Below, one piece after another: positions 1 to 5,442 of a stretch of DNA of 8,645 nucleotides (the stretch's first letter is position 1; every line of letters starts with the position of its first letter). Both the position numbers and the translations under genes were made by a program. The notes below the pieces were generated by a model. The model had not been told where the DNA came from. It made no database searches and saw only the letters and a list, made by a program, of their open reading frames with translations. Source of the stretch: CALKCV01 sp964609515 (GTDB taxonomy: Bacteria; Cyanobacteriota; Cyanobacteriia; Cyanobacteriales; Microcoleaceae); NCBI GenBank assembly GCA_964609515.1, contig CAZSTZ010000268.1:1-8645 (forward strand), read 5' to 3'.

Positions 1-56
1 TTAATTGTTAGTTGTTAATTGTTAGTTGTTAATTGTTAGTTGTTAATTGTTAATTG
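1..56. repeat. Heptanucleotide tandem array (TTAATTG / TTAGTTG)
   Basis: Eight 7-bp units cover these bases. TTAATTG and TTAGTTG alternate as three perfect 14-bp doublets, and a final pair TTAATTG TTAATTG follows. The array touches the left edge of the window and may extend beyond it. It is the same unit, rotated, as the AATTGTT / AATTAAC arrays between cdaA and lysA, so one repeat family occupies at least two intergenic sites here. It ends 12 bases before the ATG of the DUF3143 gene. Heptameric STRR arrays are known in cyanobacteria; no function is assigned. Confidence 0.93.
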
Positions 57-68
57 GGAACTTGAAAA

Positions 69-341
69 ATGAATCTTCCATCTTCCGACACACCATTGTA
101 CAACCATCCCCTACCCGCCATAGAGACATGGCTCCTAAGTCAAGGATGCCAACAAAACCGCCAAGAATTAAATTATTGGCGGGTTGAAAAACCAGCTTGG
201 GAAGCCGAACTATGCTTGGATATAGATCAATTAACCGTCCGCTACTTTAAGGCAGGAGCCGACGGTAAAGATATTCAAAGGTCTTTTAAATATTCTCTGA
301 GTAGAAAAGATATTGAAGAAGCAGTTTTTTCAGGGCCTTAA
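69..341 (+). CDS. DUF3143 family small protein
   Basis: This encodes a 90-residue soluble protein with no signal peptide or membrane segment. I recognise the pattern of the cyanobacterial family DUF3143: LYNHPLPAIETWL near residues 10-22, a WRVEKPAW-AELCLDI block around 38-52, then LTVRY and the closing DIQRSFKYSLSRKDIEEAVF. Length and both ends fit the family, so the gene looks complete. No biochemical function is known to me and none is inferred. The ATG at 69 agrees with the conserved N-terminus; there is no clear Shine-Dalgarno sequence, which is common in cyanobacteria. A heptamer array lies just upstream. The gene converges on uppS, and the two stop codons overlap (bases 338-341), so no space is left for a terminator between them. 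Confidence 0.85.
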   Translation: MNLPSSDTPLYNHPLPAIETWLLSQGCQQNRQELNYWRVEKPAWEAELCLDIDQLTVRYFKAGADGKDIQRSFKYSLSRKDIEEAVFSGP

Positions 342-1084
342 AGCTTACCAAAGCGGCGCTTTCGTTGCTGGTAAGAAAGCAAAGCTCGATGGAATTCGGA
401 ACGGTCAAAATCAGGCCAAAAAGTCTCAGTGACGTAAATTTCCGCATAAGCCATTTGCCAGAGCAAAAAATTACTAATGCGCATCTCGCCGCTAGTACGA
501 ATTAACAAATCCGGGTCGGAAATACCTGCGGTGTAAAGATGTTGTTCAAATAAAGTCTCGTCGATATCCTCCGGTTGTAACTTACCCTCTTTTATCTCAA
601 AAGCGATCGCCCTACAGGCCTGTACTATTTCTTGCCTGCCCCCATAATTAGTCGCCACCGTAAACTTAATTCCGCGATTATCCTTAGTTTTTTCCATCGA
701 GCGTTCAATTTCTCTCTGGAGGGATACTGGCAGAACATTCAAATTACCCACAAATCGAATTTGAACGTTTTCCGCCATCATCTCCTTAAGTTCTTGGCGC
801 AATACCCGTTCGAACAAAGTCATCAAAAAATTAACTTCTTCTTGAGGCCTACCCCAGTTTTCGCTAGAAAAAGCATAAGCAGTCAGAGCCCGAACGCCCC
901 AATCCCGACAGCAGCGCAATAAATCTTTCAAGGCATCCACTCCCCGTTGATGTCCGACAAACCGGGGCCAGCCGCGATTTTGCGCCCAGCGACCGTTACC
1001 GTCCATGATTACTGCAACATGGTTTGGCAGGCGTTGGGGGTTGAGATCGGCAGGTAAAGATTGCCAGTCAGTTTGTTGACTCAT
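338..1084 (-). CDS. uppS: Isoprenyl transferase (undecaprenyl/polyprenyl diphosphate synthase)
   Basis: This is a cis-prenyltransferase of 248 aa that condenses isopentenyl diphosphate units onto an allylic diphosphate, giving the polyprenyl (usually C55) diphosphate used as lipid carrier for peptidoglycan and other envelope glycans. It acts at the cytoplasmic face of the membrane. The catalytic region HVAVIMDGNGRWA holds Asp28, expected to coordinate magnesium. The SSENW motif is at 73-77, and the family signature RTSGE-R-SNFLLWQ is at 196-210. Length is normal. A cyanobacterial copy could instead make a somewhat different chain length; sequence alone does not settle this. The ATG overlaps the stop codon of cdaA as ATGA (1081-1084), which suggests translational coupling. 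It is the last gene of the minus-strand group and ends inside the stop codon of the convergent DUF3143 gene. Confidence 0.96.
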   Translation of the reverse strand: MSQQTDWQSLPADLNPQRLPNHVAVIMDGNGRWAQNRGWPRFVGHQRGVDALKDLLRCCRDWGVRALTAYAFSSENWGRPQEEVNFLMTLFERVLRQELKEMMAENVQIRFVGNLNVLPVSLQREIERSMEKTKDNRGIKFTVATNYGGRQEIVQACRAIAFEIKEGKLQPEDIDETLFEQHLYTAGISDPDLLIRTSGEMRISNFLLWQMAYAEIYVTETFWPDFDRSEFHRALLSYQQRKRRFGKL

Positions 1085-1998
1085 TTTTTCTTTCGAGAGG
1101 CCGATGGACTTTTATCGAAAATATTGGCAATTAAGGCTGCTCCCTTGGACCCGATCTGACGTTTGAGGTTGCCGATGGGCAGGGAAGTAGGAGTTCTTTC
1201 ATCGCTGAATGGCAATAAGCGTTCTTCTAGCAATTCCTTGAGTTTATTGCTAGTTAAGGGTCGATTCAAAGCTCCTTTTTCTGCCATAGAAATAGAACCA
1301 GTTTCTTCGGAGACGACTACGCACAAACACTTTTGTACTTTTTCTGTAATTCCCATAGCAGCCCGATGTCTGGTTCCCAATTGTCGGGATGCTATTCTGT
1401 CCGATAGGGGTAAAATTACCCCAGCAGAGACAATGCGGTTTTCTCGAACTAAAACCGCTCCGTCGTGCAATAAAGTTTTTGGTTGAAATATTGTTTGCAA
1501 TAGTTCTTTAGAAATTTCTGCATTGAGCTTGACGCCCGGTACGGAAAAATCTCTTTCGTCAATGGGGCGGTCCGTTTCTACGATTATTAAAGCACCCGTG
1601 CGGTTTTGGGACAGTTGTTTTACTGCTTCTACAATTTCGTCTATTGTATTGTCTGGTTCTGGAAAAACTCGACGATCGCCCCCAAATTGATGCCAGATTT
1701 CTCCTCGACCCAATTGTTCGAGAAAGCGGCGAAATTCCGATTGTAAAATTACTGCCATTGAGACGGCGGCCCCTACGACCAAACTATTGAGAGCAAAACT
1801 CAATAACCTCAATTGCGCCCACTGACTCAAGGCGGAGGCAAACATTAGGACAATAAAGCCTCGTACCATCCATAAGGTACGACGTTCTGCAATGATGACT
1901 AGCACCATATATGTTAGGGCTAGCACTAGCACTACATCAATACTTTGAACCAACAAGTCTTTGAGCGTGTTAGGGTCATTCCCCAGACCCAATTTCAT
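1081..1998 (-). CDS. cdaA: Diadenylate cyclase CdaA (c-di-AMP synthase), membrane-bound
   Basis: CdaA (also DacA, YbbP) condenses two ATP into cyclic di-AMP, a messenger tied to potassium and osmotic balance and cell-wall homeostasis. The 305-aa protein has three hydrophobic segments (about 21-37, 46-58 and 68-86), a short linker, and then the cytosolic DAC domain. GALIIVE is at 135-141. The catalytic DGA is at 179-181 (LLHDGAVLV) and RHR at 210-212 (LGTRHRAAMG), both intact, so it should be active. A basic tail ends in SRKKK. I chose the ATG at 1998, giving MKLGLGNDPN. A TTG three codons upstream (2007) is in frame but lies inside the heptamer array. No Shine-Dalgarno sequence is visible; the array abuts the start codon. 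CdaR and GlmM, the usual partners in Firmicutes, are absent; neighbours are lysA upstream and uppS overlapping downstream. Confidence 0.95.
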   Translation of the reverse strand: MKLGLGNDPNTLKDLLVQSIDVVLVLALTYMVLVIIAERRTLWMVRGFIVLMFASALSQWAQLRLLSFALNSLVVGAAVSMAVILQSEFRRFLEQLGRGEIWHQFGGDRRVFPEPDNTIDEIVEAVKQLSQNRTGALIIVETDRPIDERDFSVPGVKLNAEISKELLQTIFQPKTLLHDGAVLVRENRIVSAGVILPLSDRIASRQLGTRHRAAMGITEKVQKCLCVVVSEETGSISMAEKGALNRPLTSNKLKELLEERLLPFSDERTPTSLPIGNLKRQIGSKGAALIANIFDKSPSASRKKK

Positions 1999-2082
1999 AA
2001 TTAACAATTAATAATTAACAATTAACAATTAACAATTAGCAATTAACAATTAACAATTAACAATTAATAATTAATAATTAAT
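1999..2082. repeat. Heptanucleotide tandem array, AATTAAC type, 12 units
   Basis: Twelve contiguous 7-bp units run without interruption: AATTAAC seven times, AATTAAT four times and AATTAGC once. On the minus strand, the sense strand of cdaA, it reads (GTTAATT)n and touches the cdaA start codon directly, so it forms the immediate 5' leader of cdaA. If cdaA is co-transcribed with lysA, the array lies inside the transcript. Confidence 0.95.
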
Positions 2083-2093
2083 GGTTTCAAAAC

Positions 2094-2107
2094 GCAAGCT
2101 GGCTTGC
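2094..2107. other. Short inverted repeat between the two heptamer arrays
   Basis: GCAAG, four loop bases CTGG, then CTTGC form a small perfect hairpin in the unique spacer (2083-2116) between oppositely oriented heptamer arrays. On the minus strand the stem is followed by GTTTTG, only a weak T-run, so it is a poor candidate for a lysA terminator. It could be the central hairpin of a larger repeat element built with the flanking arrays. Confidence 0.4.
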
Positions 2108-2116
2108 TAATAACCC

Positions 2117-2176
2117 AATTGTTAATTGTTAATTATTAACTCTTAATTGCCCCAAACCCAATTGTTAATTGTTAAT
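2117..2176. repeat. Heptanucleotide arrays, AATTGTT type, inverted relative to 1999-2082
   Basis: Units AATTGTT, AATTGTT, AATTATT, AACTCTT and AATTGCC occupy 2117-2151. A second short run of AATTGTT units starts at 2160 and enters the end of lysA. Bases 2117-2139 are a perfect reverse complement of 2008-2030 (23 bp, separated by 86 bp), so the lysA-cdaA gap can fold into a long AT-rich stem in DNA or RNA. The second run supplies the stop codon and the last Asn codon of lysA. Confidence 0.88.
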
Positions 2177-3575
2177 TACTCAAAAGTCTTTCTGGCCAGC
2201 GATCTTGTTGGAGCAAATCTTGATAAGTTTCTCGCTGAATAATCACATTAGCTTCCCCATTTCCTACTAACACGGCTGCAGGTCGCGGGACTCGATTGTA
2301 ATTAGAAGCCATGCTGTAATTATAAGCTCCAGTACCAATTACTACCAGACAGTCTCCCGATAGAGTGGGGGGCAGTTTAGCATCTTTTATCAAAATATCT
2401 CCCGACTCGCAATGCTTGCCAGCAACAGTAACGGTCTCGGTATTTGGGGCCGACATTTTATTGGCTACTACTGCCCGATAAAGAGATTGATAAGTAATCG
2501 GACGAGGGTTGTCAGACATTCCGCCATCCACGGAGATGTAAGTCCGAAGGCCCGGTATTTCTTTTCGAGAGCCTACGGTGTAGGCAGTCACGCAGGCCGG
2601 ACCTACGAGCGATCGCCCTGGTTCGCATAGTAATTTTGGCAGAGGCAGATGCCGCTCTTGACAGGCTCGAACTACCGCTCCTGCGATGGCCTCGACCCAA
2701 GCTTCAATACTCGGTGGGTCGTCTGCCTCAGTATAGCGGATGCCCAAACCTCCACCAACATTAATTTCTGTTAAGGGCAGACCGTAGGCCAATCCTTTTT
2801 GTAAAGCTTCTACCATTACCCCTGGCAAGTCTTGATGGGGCTGAATTTCAAAGATCTGGGAACCGATATGAGCGTGAAGGCCGATGCATTTTAAACTTGG
2901 TTGCTGGCTAATAAATTGAAATACTTCGTTTAGGCGATCGGGGTCGAAGCCAAATTTACTATCTAAATGACCGGTTTTAATATACTCGTGAGTGTGACAC
3001 TCGATTCCTGGAGTGAATCGAACCATAATTCTAATGGGAGTTTGATTCGGGTTTCCAGAGGCGATCGCCACCAAAGTTTCCAATTCCCACCAGTTATCGG
3101 CGACGATGGTAGAGTCGGTTTCTATTGCTAACTCTAATTCTGCCGGAGATTTATTATTGCCGTGGAGGTAGATTTTCTCGGGACTGACTCCTGCAGAGAT
3201 GGCGGTGTAGAGTTCTCCACCTGATACTACGTCTATGCCTAAACCTTCGGAGGCGCAAATTGCGCATATTGCCAGACAATTCCAGGCTTTAGAAGCATAA
3301 AGTACCTGAGATTCTCCGGGATAATAACGCTTAAAAGCTTCTCGATATTGACTGCTGGCAGTTCTTAGAGTTTCTTCGTCGAGAATATAGAGAGGAGAGC
3401 CAAATTGTTCGATTAATGCCGGAACGTCACAGCCGCCAATTTCTAAATGGTCTTGGGAGTTGACTTGGGCGGTGAGGGGCAATAATTGTTGGTTTGGCGA
3501 TCGCTCTTTGTTGGTTAGTTCGTTGATGTATTCTCGTCCAGATGCTTTTAATGGAGCCGATTCTATAGATATCAT
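2172..3575 (-). CDS. lysA: Diaminopimelate decarboxylase
   Basis: LysA is a PLP-dependent fold-type III decarboxylase that turns meso-2,6-diaminopimelate into L-lysine and CO2, the last step of lysine synthesis, in the cytosol. The PLP lysine is Lys96 in YASKAW. HAHIGSQI is at 235-241, the phosphate-binding GGGLG at 274-278, EPGR at 318-321, CESGD (catalytic Cys389, donated across the dimer) at 389-393, and GTGAYNYSMASNYN at 414-427. At 467 aa it has an N-terminal extension of roughly 40 residues before DHLEIGGCDV, which I believe is usual in cyanobacteria, so I kept the ATG at 3575. The C-terminal Asn codon and the TAA come from a heptamer repeat, so the repeat has replaced or trimmed the original end. 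It is divergent from rimI across 74 bp and is the first gene of the lysA-cdaA-uppS group. Three HIP1 sites lie inside. Confidence 0.96.
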   Translation of the reverse strand: MISIESAPLKASGREYINELTNKERSPNQQLLPLTAQVNSQDHLEIGGCDVPALIEQFGSPLYILDEETLRTASSQYREAFKRYYPGESQVLYASKAWNCLAICAICASEGLGIDVVSGGELYTAISAGVSPEKIYLHGNNKSPAELELAIETDSTIVADNWWELETLVAIASGNPNQTPIRIMVRFTPGIECHTHEYIKTGHLDSKFGFDPDRLNEVFQFISQQPSLKCIGLHAHIGSQIFEIQPHQDLPGVMVEALQKGLAYGLPLTEINVGGGLGIRYTEADDPPSIEAWVEAIAGAVVRACQERHLPLPKLLCEPGRSLVGPACVTAYTVGSRKEIPGLRTYISVDGGMSDNPRPITYQSLYRAVVANKMSAPNTETVTVAGKHCESGDILIKDAKLPPTLSGDCLVVIGTGAYNYSMASNYNRVPRPAAVLVGNGEANVIIQRETYQDLLQQDRWPERLLSN

Positions 3576-3649
3576 TTTTATTTGGGGACAGACAGAGAGT
3601 CTATATTTTAATCTAAAATTCTTGCAGAATTTAATCTATTTTTCATTTA
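3576..3649. promoter_or_regulatory. Divergent lysA / rimI promoter region
   Basis: These 74 bases separate the start codons of two divergent genes, so promoters for both should lie here or extend into the genes. The stretch is AT-rich. A possible minus-strand -10 hexamer TAAAAT (3605-3610) lies about 30 bases from the lysA ATG. For rimI, TATATT (3603-3608) is a possible -10. I find no convincing -35 hexamer at proper spacing for either, and no Shine-Dalgarno sequence before the rimI GTG. Confidence 0.35.
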
Positions 3650-4228
3650 GTGGCATTTTTTCAATTACAACCGCTTACTGCTGAATATTTGCCGGCAGTT
3701 GTAGAACTAGATCGAATTTGTTTTGACGGACTGTGGACTCTCGACGGTTATCGGCGAGAACTGGATAGTCCCAACAGCGATATTTGTATCCTAATTCACT
3801 GTCGAGATGCCATGCCCCCTTTAATTATGGGTGTCGGCTGTATGTGGGCCATCGTTGATGAGGCTCATATCACCGTCTTAGGGGTTCGTCCCGATTATCG
3901 AGGCCAAGGTTGGGGAGCCTTTCTGCTTTTGGCTCTGCTGAAGTTGGCTTACGATCGACAGCTTCACCGGGCCACGTTAGAGGTAGCGCCGTCGAACCAG
4001 GCCGCACTGTCTTTGTACCATAAATTCGGCTTTCGGGAGGTCGGGCGGCGACGGGGTTATTATCAAAAGACTGGGGAGGATGGTTTGATTTTGTGGCGGG
4101 GCGGTTTGCAAAATCCTGTGTTTGAGAAAGATTTGAAGCTTTGGGAAGAAGGGGTGAGCGATCGCTTTTCCAAACAAGATTTAATTTGGGGAATTGGGAA
4201 TTGGGAATTGGGAATTGGGAAAAGTTAA
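3650..4228 (+). CDS. rimI: Ribosomal-protein-alanine N-acetyltransferase RimI-like (GNAT)
   Basis: This GNAT-fold acetyltransferase is expected to transfer acetyl from acetyl-CoA to the N-terminal alanine of a protein; in E. coli the substrate is ribosomal protein S18. The N-terminal part LWTLDGYRRELDSPNSD (28-44) resembles cyanobacterial RimI. EAHITVLGV (71-79) is followed by the acetyl-CoA loop RGQGWG (84-89), EVAPSNQAALSLYHKFGF (111-128) and Tyr123 in the usual catalytic position. The start is a GTG at 3650; no in-frame ATG lies nearby and the N-terminus aligns well from here. The last dozen or so residues (GIGNWELGIGKS) are translated from a GGGAATT array and are not family sequence, so the native stop has probably been lost and a repeat-encoded tail added. 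The exact in vivo substrate is unproven; other GNATs share these motifs. Confidence 0.88.
   Translation: MAFFQLQPLTAEYLPAVVELDRICFDGLWTLDGYRRELDSPNSDICILIHCRDAMPPLIMGVGCMWAIVDEAHITVLGVRPDYRGQGWGAFLLLALLKLAYDRQLHRATLEVAPSNQAALSLYHKFGFREVGRRRGYYQKTGEDGLILWRGGLQNPVFEKDLKLWEEGVSDRFSKQDLIWGIGNWELGIGKS
4189..4223. repeat. GGGAATT heptamer array inside the 3' end of rimI
   Basis: Four perfect GGGAATT units (4189-4216) are followed by a degenerate fifth, GGGAAAA. Because 7 is not a multiple of 3, the units are read in successive frames, giving the mixed peptide GIGNWELGIG before the TAA at 4226. This is a second heptamer family, distinct from AATTGTT. Confidence 0.93.
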
Positions 4229-4269
4229 GGCAATTTTTTCTGGGGTATTTTTGGTAAATTTTAAAAATA

Positions 4270-4317
4270 TTATTGCATCAAAGTATCGGCATCCAAATGC
4301 AATTTTAATTTAGACAA
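4270..4317 (-). pseudogene. Possible toxin-gene scrap downstream of the small antitoxin
   Basis: On the minus strand, 34 bases after the stop of the small antitoxin gene, a TTG-initiated frame of 15 codons reads SKLKLHLDADTLMQ and then stops. The segment KLHLDADT resembles the N-terminus of PIN-like DUF5615 proteins, which often follow small antitoxins in cyanobacteria. I see no continuation in any frame downstream to the rimI stop. This is weak evidence from a very short match and may be chance. Confidence 0.22.
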
Positions 4318-4338
4318 TGCTCTATGGTTTGTTCCTTA

Positions 4339-4346
4339 GCGATCGC
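4339..4346. repeat. HIP1 palindrome GCGATCGC (representative)
   Basis: This copy lies outside any gene called with confidence. The other seven begin at 603, 2609, 3061, 3497, 4158, 6354 and 6856, inside uppS, lysA (three), rimI and clpC (two). A given 8-mer is expected about once per 65 kb in random sequence of even composition; such density is a cyanobacterial hallmark. Confidence 0.9.
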
Positions 4347-4351
4347 CCTTT

Positions 4352-4504
4352 CTATTTGGGTTTGTCAAAATACTCCTCCTCAGCAGCCAGTCGATCGGAA
4401 ATAGCGCTGATAATAAACTGCTCTAAGTAAATTCCTTGTTTAGAGGCGCGTTTTGTTGCTGCCTCGTGCAATTGTGAAGGTGGGTTTAAAGAATAAACAA
4501 ACAT
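4352..4504 (-). CDS. Small ribbon-helix-helix antitoxin-like protein (HicB/CopG/Arc type)
   Basis: This is a 50-codon gene that is easily overlooked. The protein starts MFVYSLNPPSQLHEAATKR, continues ASKQGIYLEQFIISAISDRL, and ends in an acidic AAEEEYFDKPK. A short beta-strand (YSLNPP) and two amphipathic helices joined at KQGIYLEQF match the ribbon-helix-helix pattern of HicB C-terminal or CopG/Arc-like antitoxins, which bind operator DNA as dimers. ATG at 4504 and TAG at 4352 bound it; no Shine-Dalgarno sequence is visible. It diverges from the TacA-like antitoxin gene at 4622. No intact partner toxin follows; only a possible scrap at 4270-4317 does. Assignment to a named antitoxin family is inference from pattern, and it could equally be a free-standing regulator or a residue of a longer gene. 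Confidence 0.6.
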   Translation of the reverse strand: MFVYSLNPPSQLHEAATKRASKQGIYLEQFIISAISDRLAAEEEYFDKPK

Positions 4505-4621
4505 AAATTGTTGTTAACAAAAAAAAATACGAATGGTGTTTTTTTGAGACAATAGTAACAAATCTGGTTGATAATTAGGAAAATTTGCTATAAACTAAAA
4601 GAAACTAGCAAAGCTGTTGTT
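4505..4621. promoter_or_regulatory. Divergent antitoxin promoter/operator region
   Basis: This AT-rich gap of 117 bp lies between two divergent ribbon-helix-helix genes. For the rightward gene, TTGATA (4568-4573) and TATAAA (4589-4594) are spaced 15 bp, slightly short, and lie 28 bases before the ATG at 4622. A perfect 10-bp palindrome TTGTTAACAA (4511-4520) lies just upstream of the leftward gene and could be an operator half of an autoregulatory site. Antitoxins of this type commonly repress their own operon; operator identity here is inferred. Confidence 0.35.
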
Positions 4622-4930
4622 ATGATTAACGCATCCCAGTCAAACCTTAAAATAGATAAACTCGCCCAAAAAGAACTGTTAGAAGCATATTTGACTGTCG
4701 AAGACAAGGAATTATTGGAGCGAGCGGCACAAATTGAGGGGATAACTTTAATTGATTTTATCATTAGAAGCGCGCGGGAGATGGCACGCTTGGCCCTCGA
4801 AGAAAATCCCCCGATTAAACTGAACTCGGAAGAAAGTTTAGCTTTTGCAGAGTCTTTGCTAAATCCTCCCGAACCTAACGAGCGAACGATCGCCGCTGCC
4901 GCAGAATATAAAAAGTCAATGGGTTTATAA
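4622..4930 (+). CDS. DUF1778 (TacA-like) antitoxin
   Basis: The 102-aa protein is expected to be the ribbon-helix-helix antitoxin of a TacA/TacT-type module: it binds and neutralises a GNAT toxin and represses the operon. The core LTVEDKELLERAAQIEGITLIDFIIRSA (read in two parts around residues 24-51) matches the DUF1778 strand-helix-helix. The following IKLNSEESLAFAESLLNPPEPNE is the typical linker into the toxin-binding tail that ends AAAAEYKKSMGL. I chose the ATG at 4622. The reading frame is open back to a TTG at 4568, but that TTG falls in the candidate -35 box and adds residues unlike the family. The stop TAA shares its last base with the ATG of the toxin gene (TAATG at 4928-4932), the classic coupled arrangement. 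Because that toxin gene is interrupted, this antitoxin is now probably an orphan. Confidence 0.85.
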   Translation: MINASQSNLKIDKLAQKELLEAYLTVEDKELLERAAQIEGITLIDFIIRSAREMARLALEENPPIKLNSEESLAFAESLLNPPEPNERTIAAAAEYKKSMGL

Positions 4931-5442
4931 TGAACATTCCTCGTTTCGCCTACAAAATTGAACGTCTATCTTCTCAGCACAACCGGAATGATTTTTATTG
5001 TGGGGTTGAACCATTAGATCGTTATTTATAAACTCAAGCAAAACAAGATTTACGTCGCTTTTTAACTTCTGTATTTGTTTTGCAAGACTTAGAAAGAGAG
5101 CAAATAGCGGGATATTATACTTTGGCTTCAACAGCTATTCAATTAGGCGATTTGCCAGATGCAATAATACGAAAACTGCCAAAATATCCATTAATTCCTG
5201 CAACTTTATTGGGAAGATTGGCAGTATCTCAAGATTATCAAGGGCAAGGTTTAGGCACATTTATCTTATTTGATGCTTTACAAAAAAGTAAAAATAGCGA
5301 AGTGGCTTCAATGGCTGTTGTTGTTGATGCTAAAGATGAGAAAGCTAAAAGGTTTTATGAGTATCATCAGTTTAGTCCTTTTGCTCAACAACCCCTAAAA
5401 TTGTATTTACCAATGGGAAGTATTGTTAAGATGTTTAGTTAA
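4930..5442 (+). pseudogene. GNAT-family toxin (TacT-like), interrupted by an in-frame stop
   Basis: Reading from the ATG at 4930 gives MNIPRFAYKIERLSSQHNR, then DFYCGVEPLDRYL, then TAA at codon 34 (5029-5031). The same frame resumes at once with TQAKQDLRRFLTSVFVL and stays open to 5442, for 170 codons in all, a normal TacT length. The family has a continuous LDRYL-x-QA-QDLRR segment here, so one substitution (for example CAA or AAA to TAA) explains the break. Beyond it the acetyl-CoA loop QGQGLG (104-109), AVVVDAKDEKAKRFYEYHQF and Tyr143, the expected catalytic residue, are preserved. Intact TacT toxins acetylate aminoacyl-tRNA and block translation. A downstream TTG at 5080 could start a fragment of 120 aa, but this would lack the first strand and helices of the fold. 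The nonsense change looks recent, unless it is a sequencing error or is read through. Confidence 0.85.

Noticed and set aside
1163..1486. Open frame of 107 codons on the plus strand inside cdaA
   Set aside because: It is antisense to the conserved DAC domain, with no recognisable pattern; a shadow of the real gene.
1999..2007. TTG start at 2007 for cdaA, giving MLIMKLG
   Set aside because: The extra three codons are heptamer repeat; ATG at 1998 follows directly and starts the family-like sequence.
2094..2107. Hairpin as a lysA terminator
   Set aside because: A stem of five pairs with only a short broken T-run on the minus strand is too weak to call a terminator.
4568..4621. TTG start at 4568 extending the DUF1778 antitoxin by 18 residues
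   Set aside because: It falls on the candidate -35 hexamer, and the added residues do not resemble the family; ATG at 4622 is preferred.
5080..5442. Independent 120-aa acetyltransferase starting at TTG 5080
   Set aside because: It is the tail of a longer frame from 4930 broken by one stop; alone it lacks the first strand and helices of the GNAT fold.
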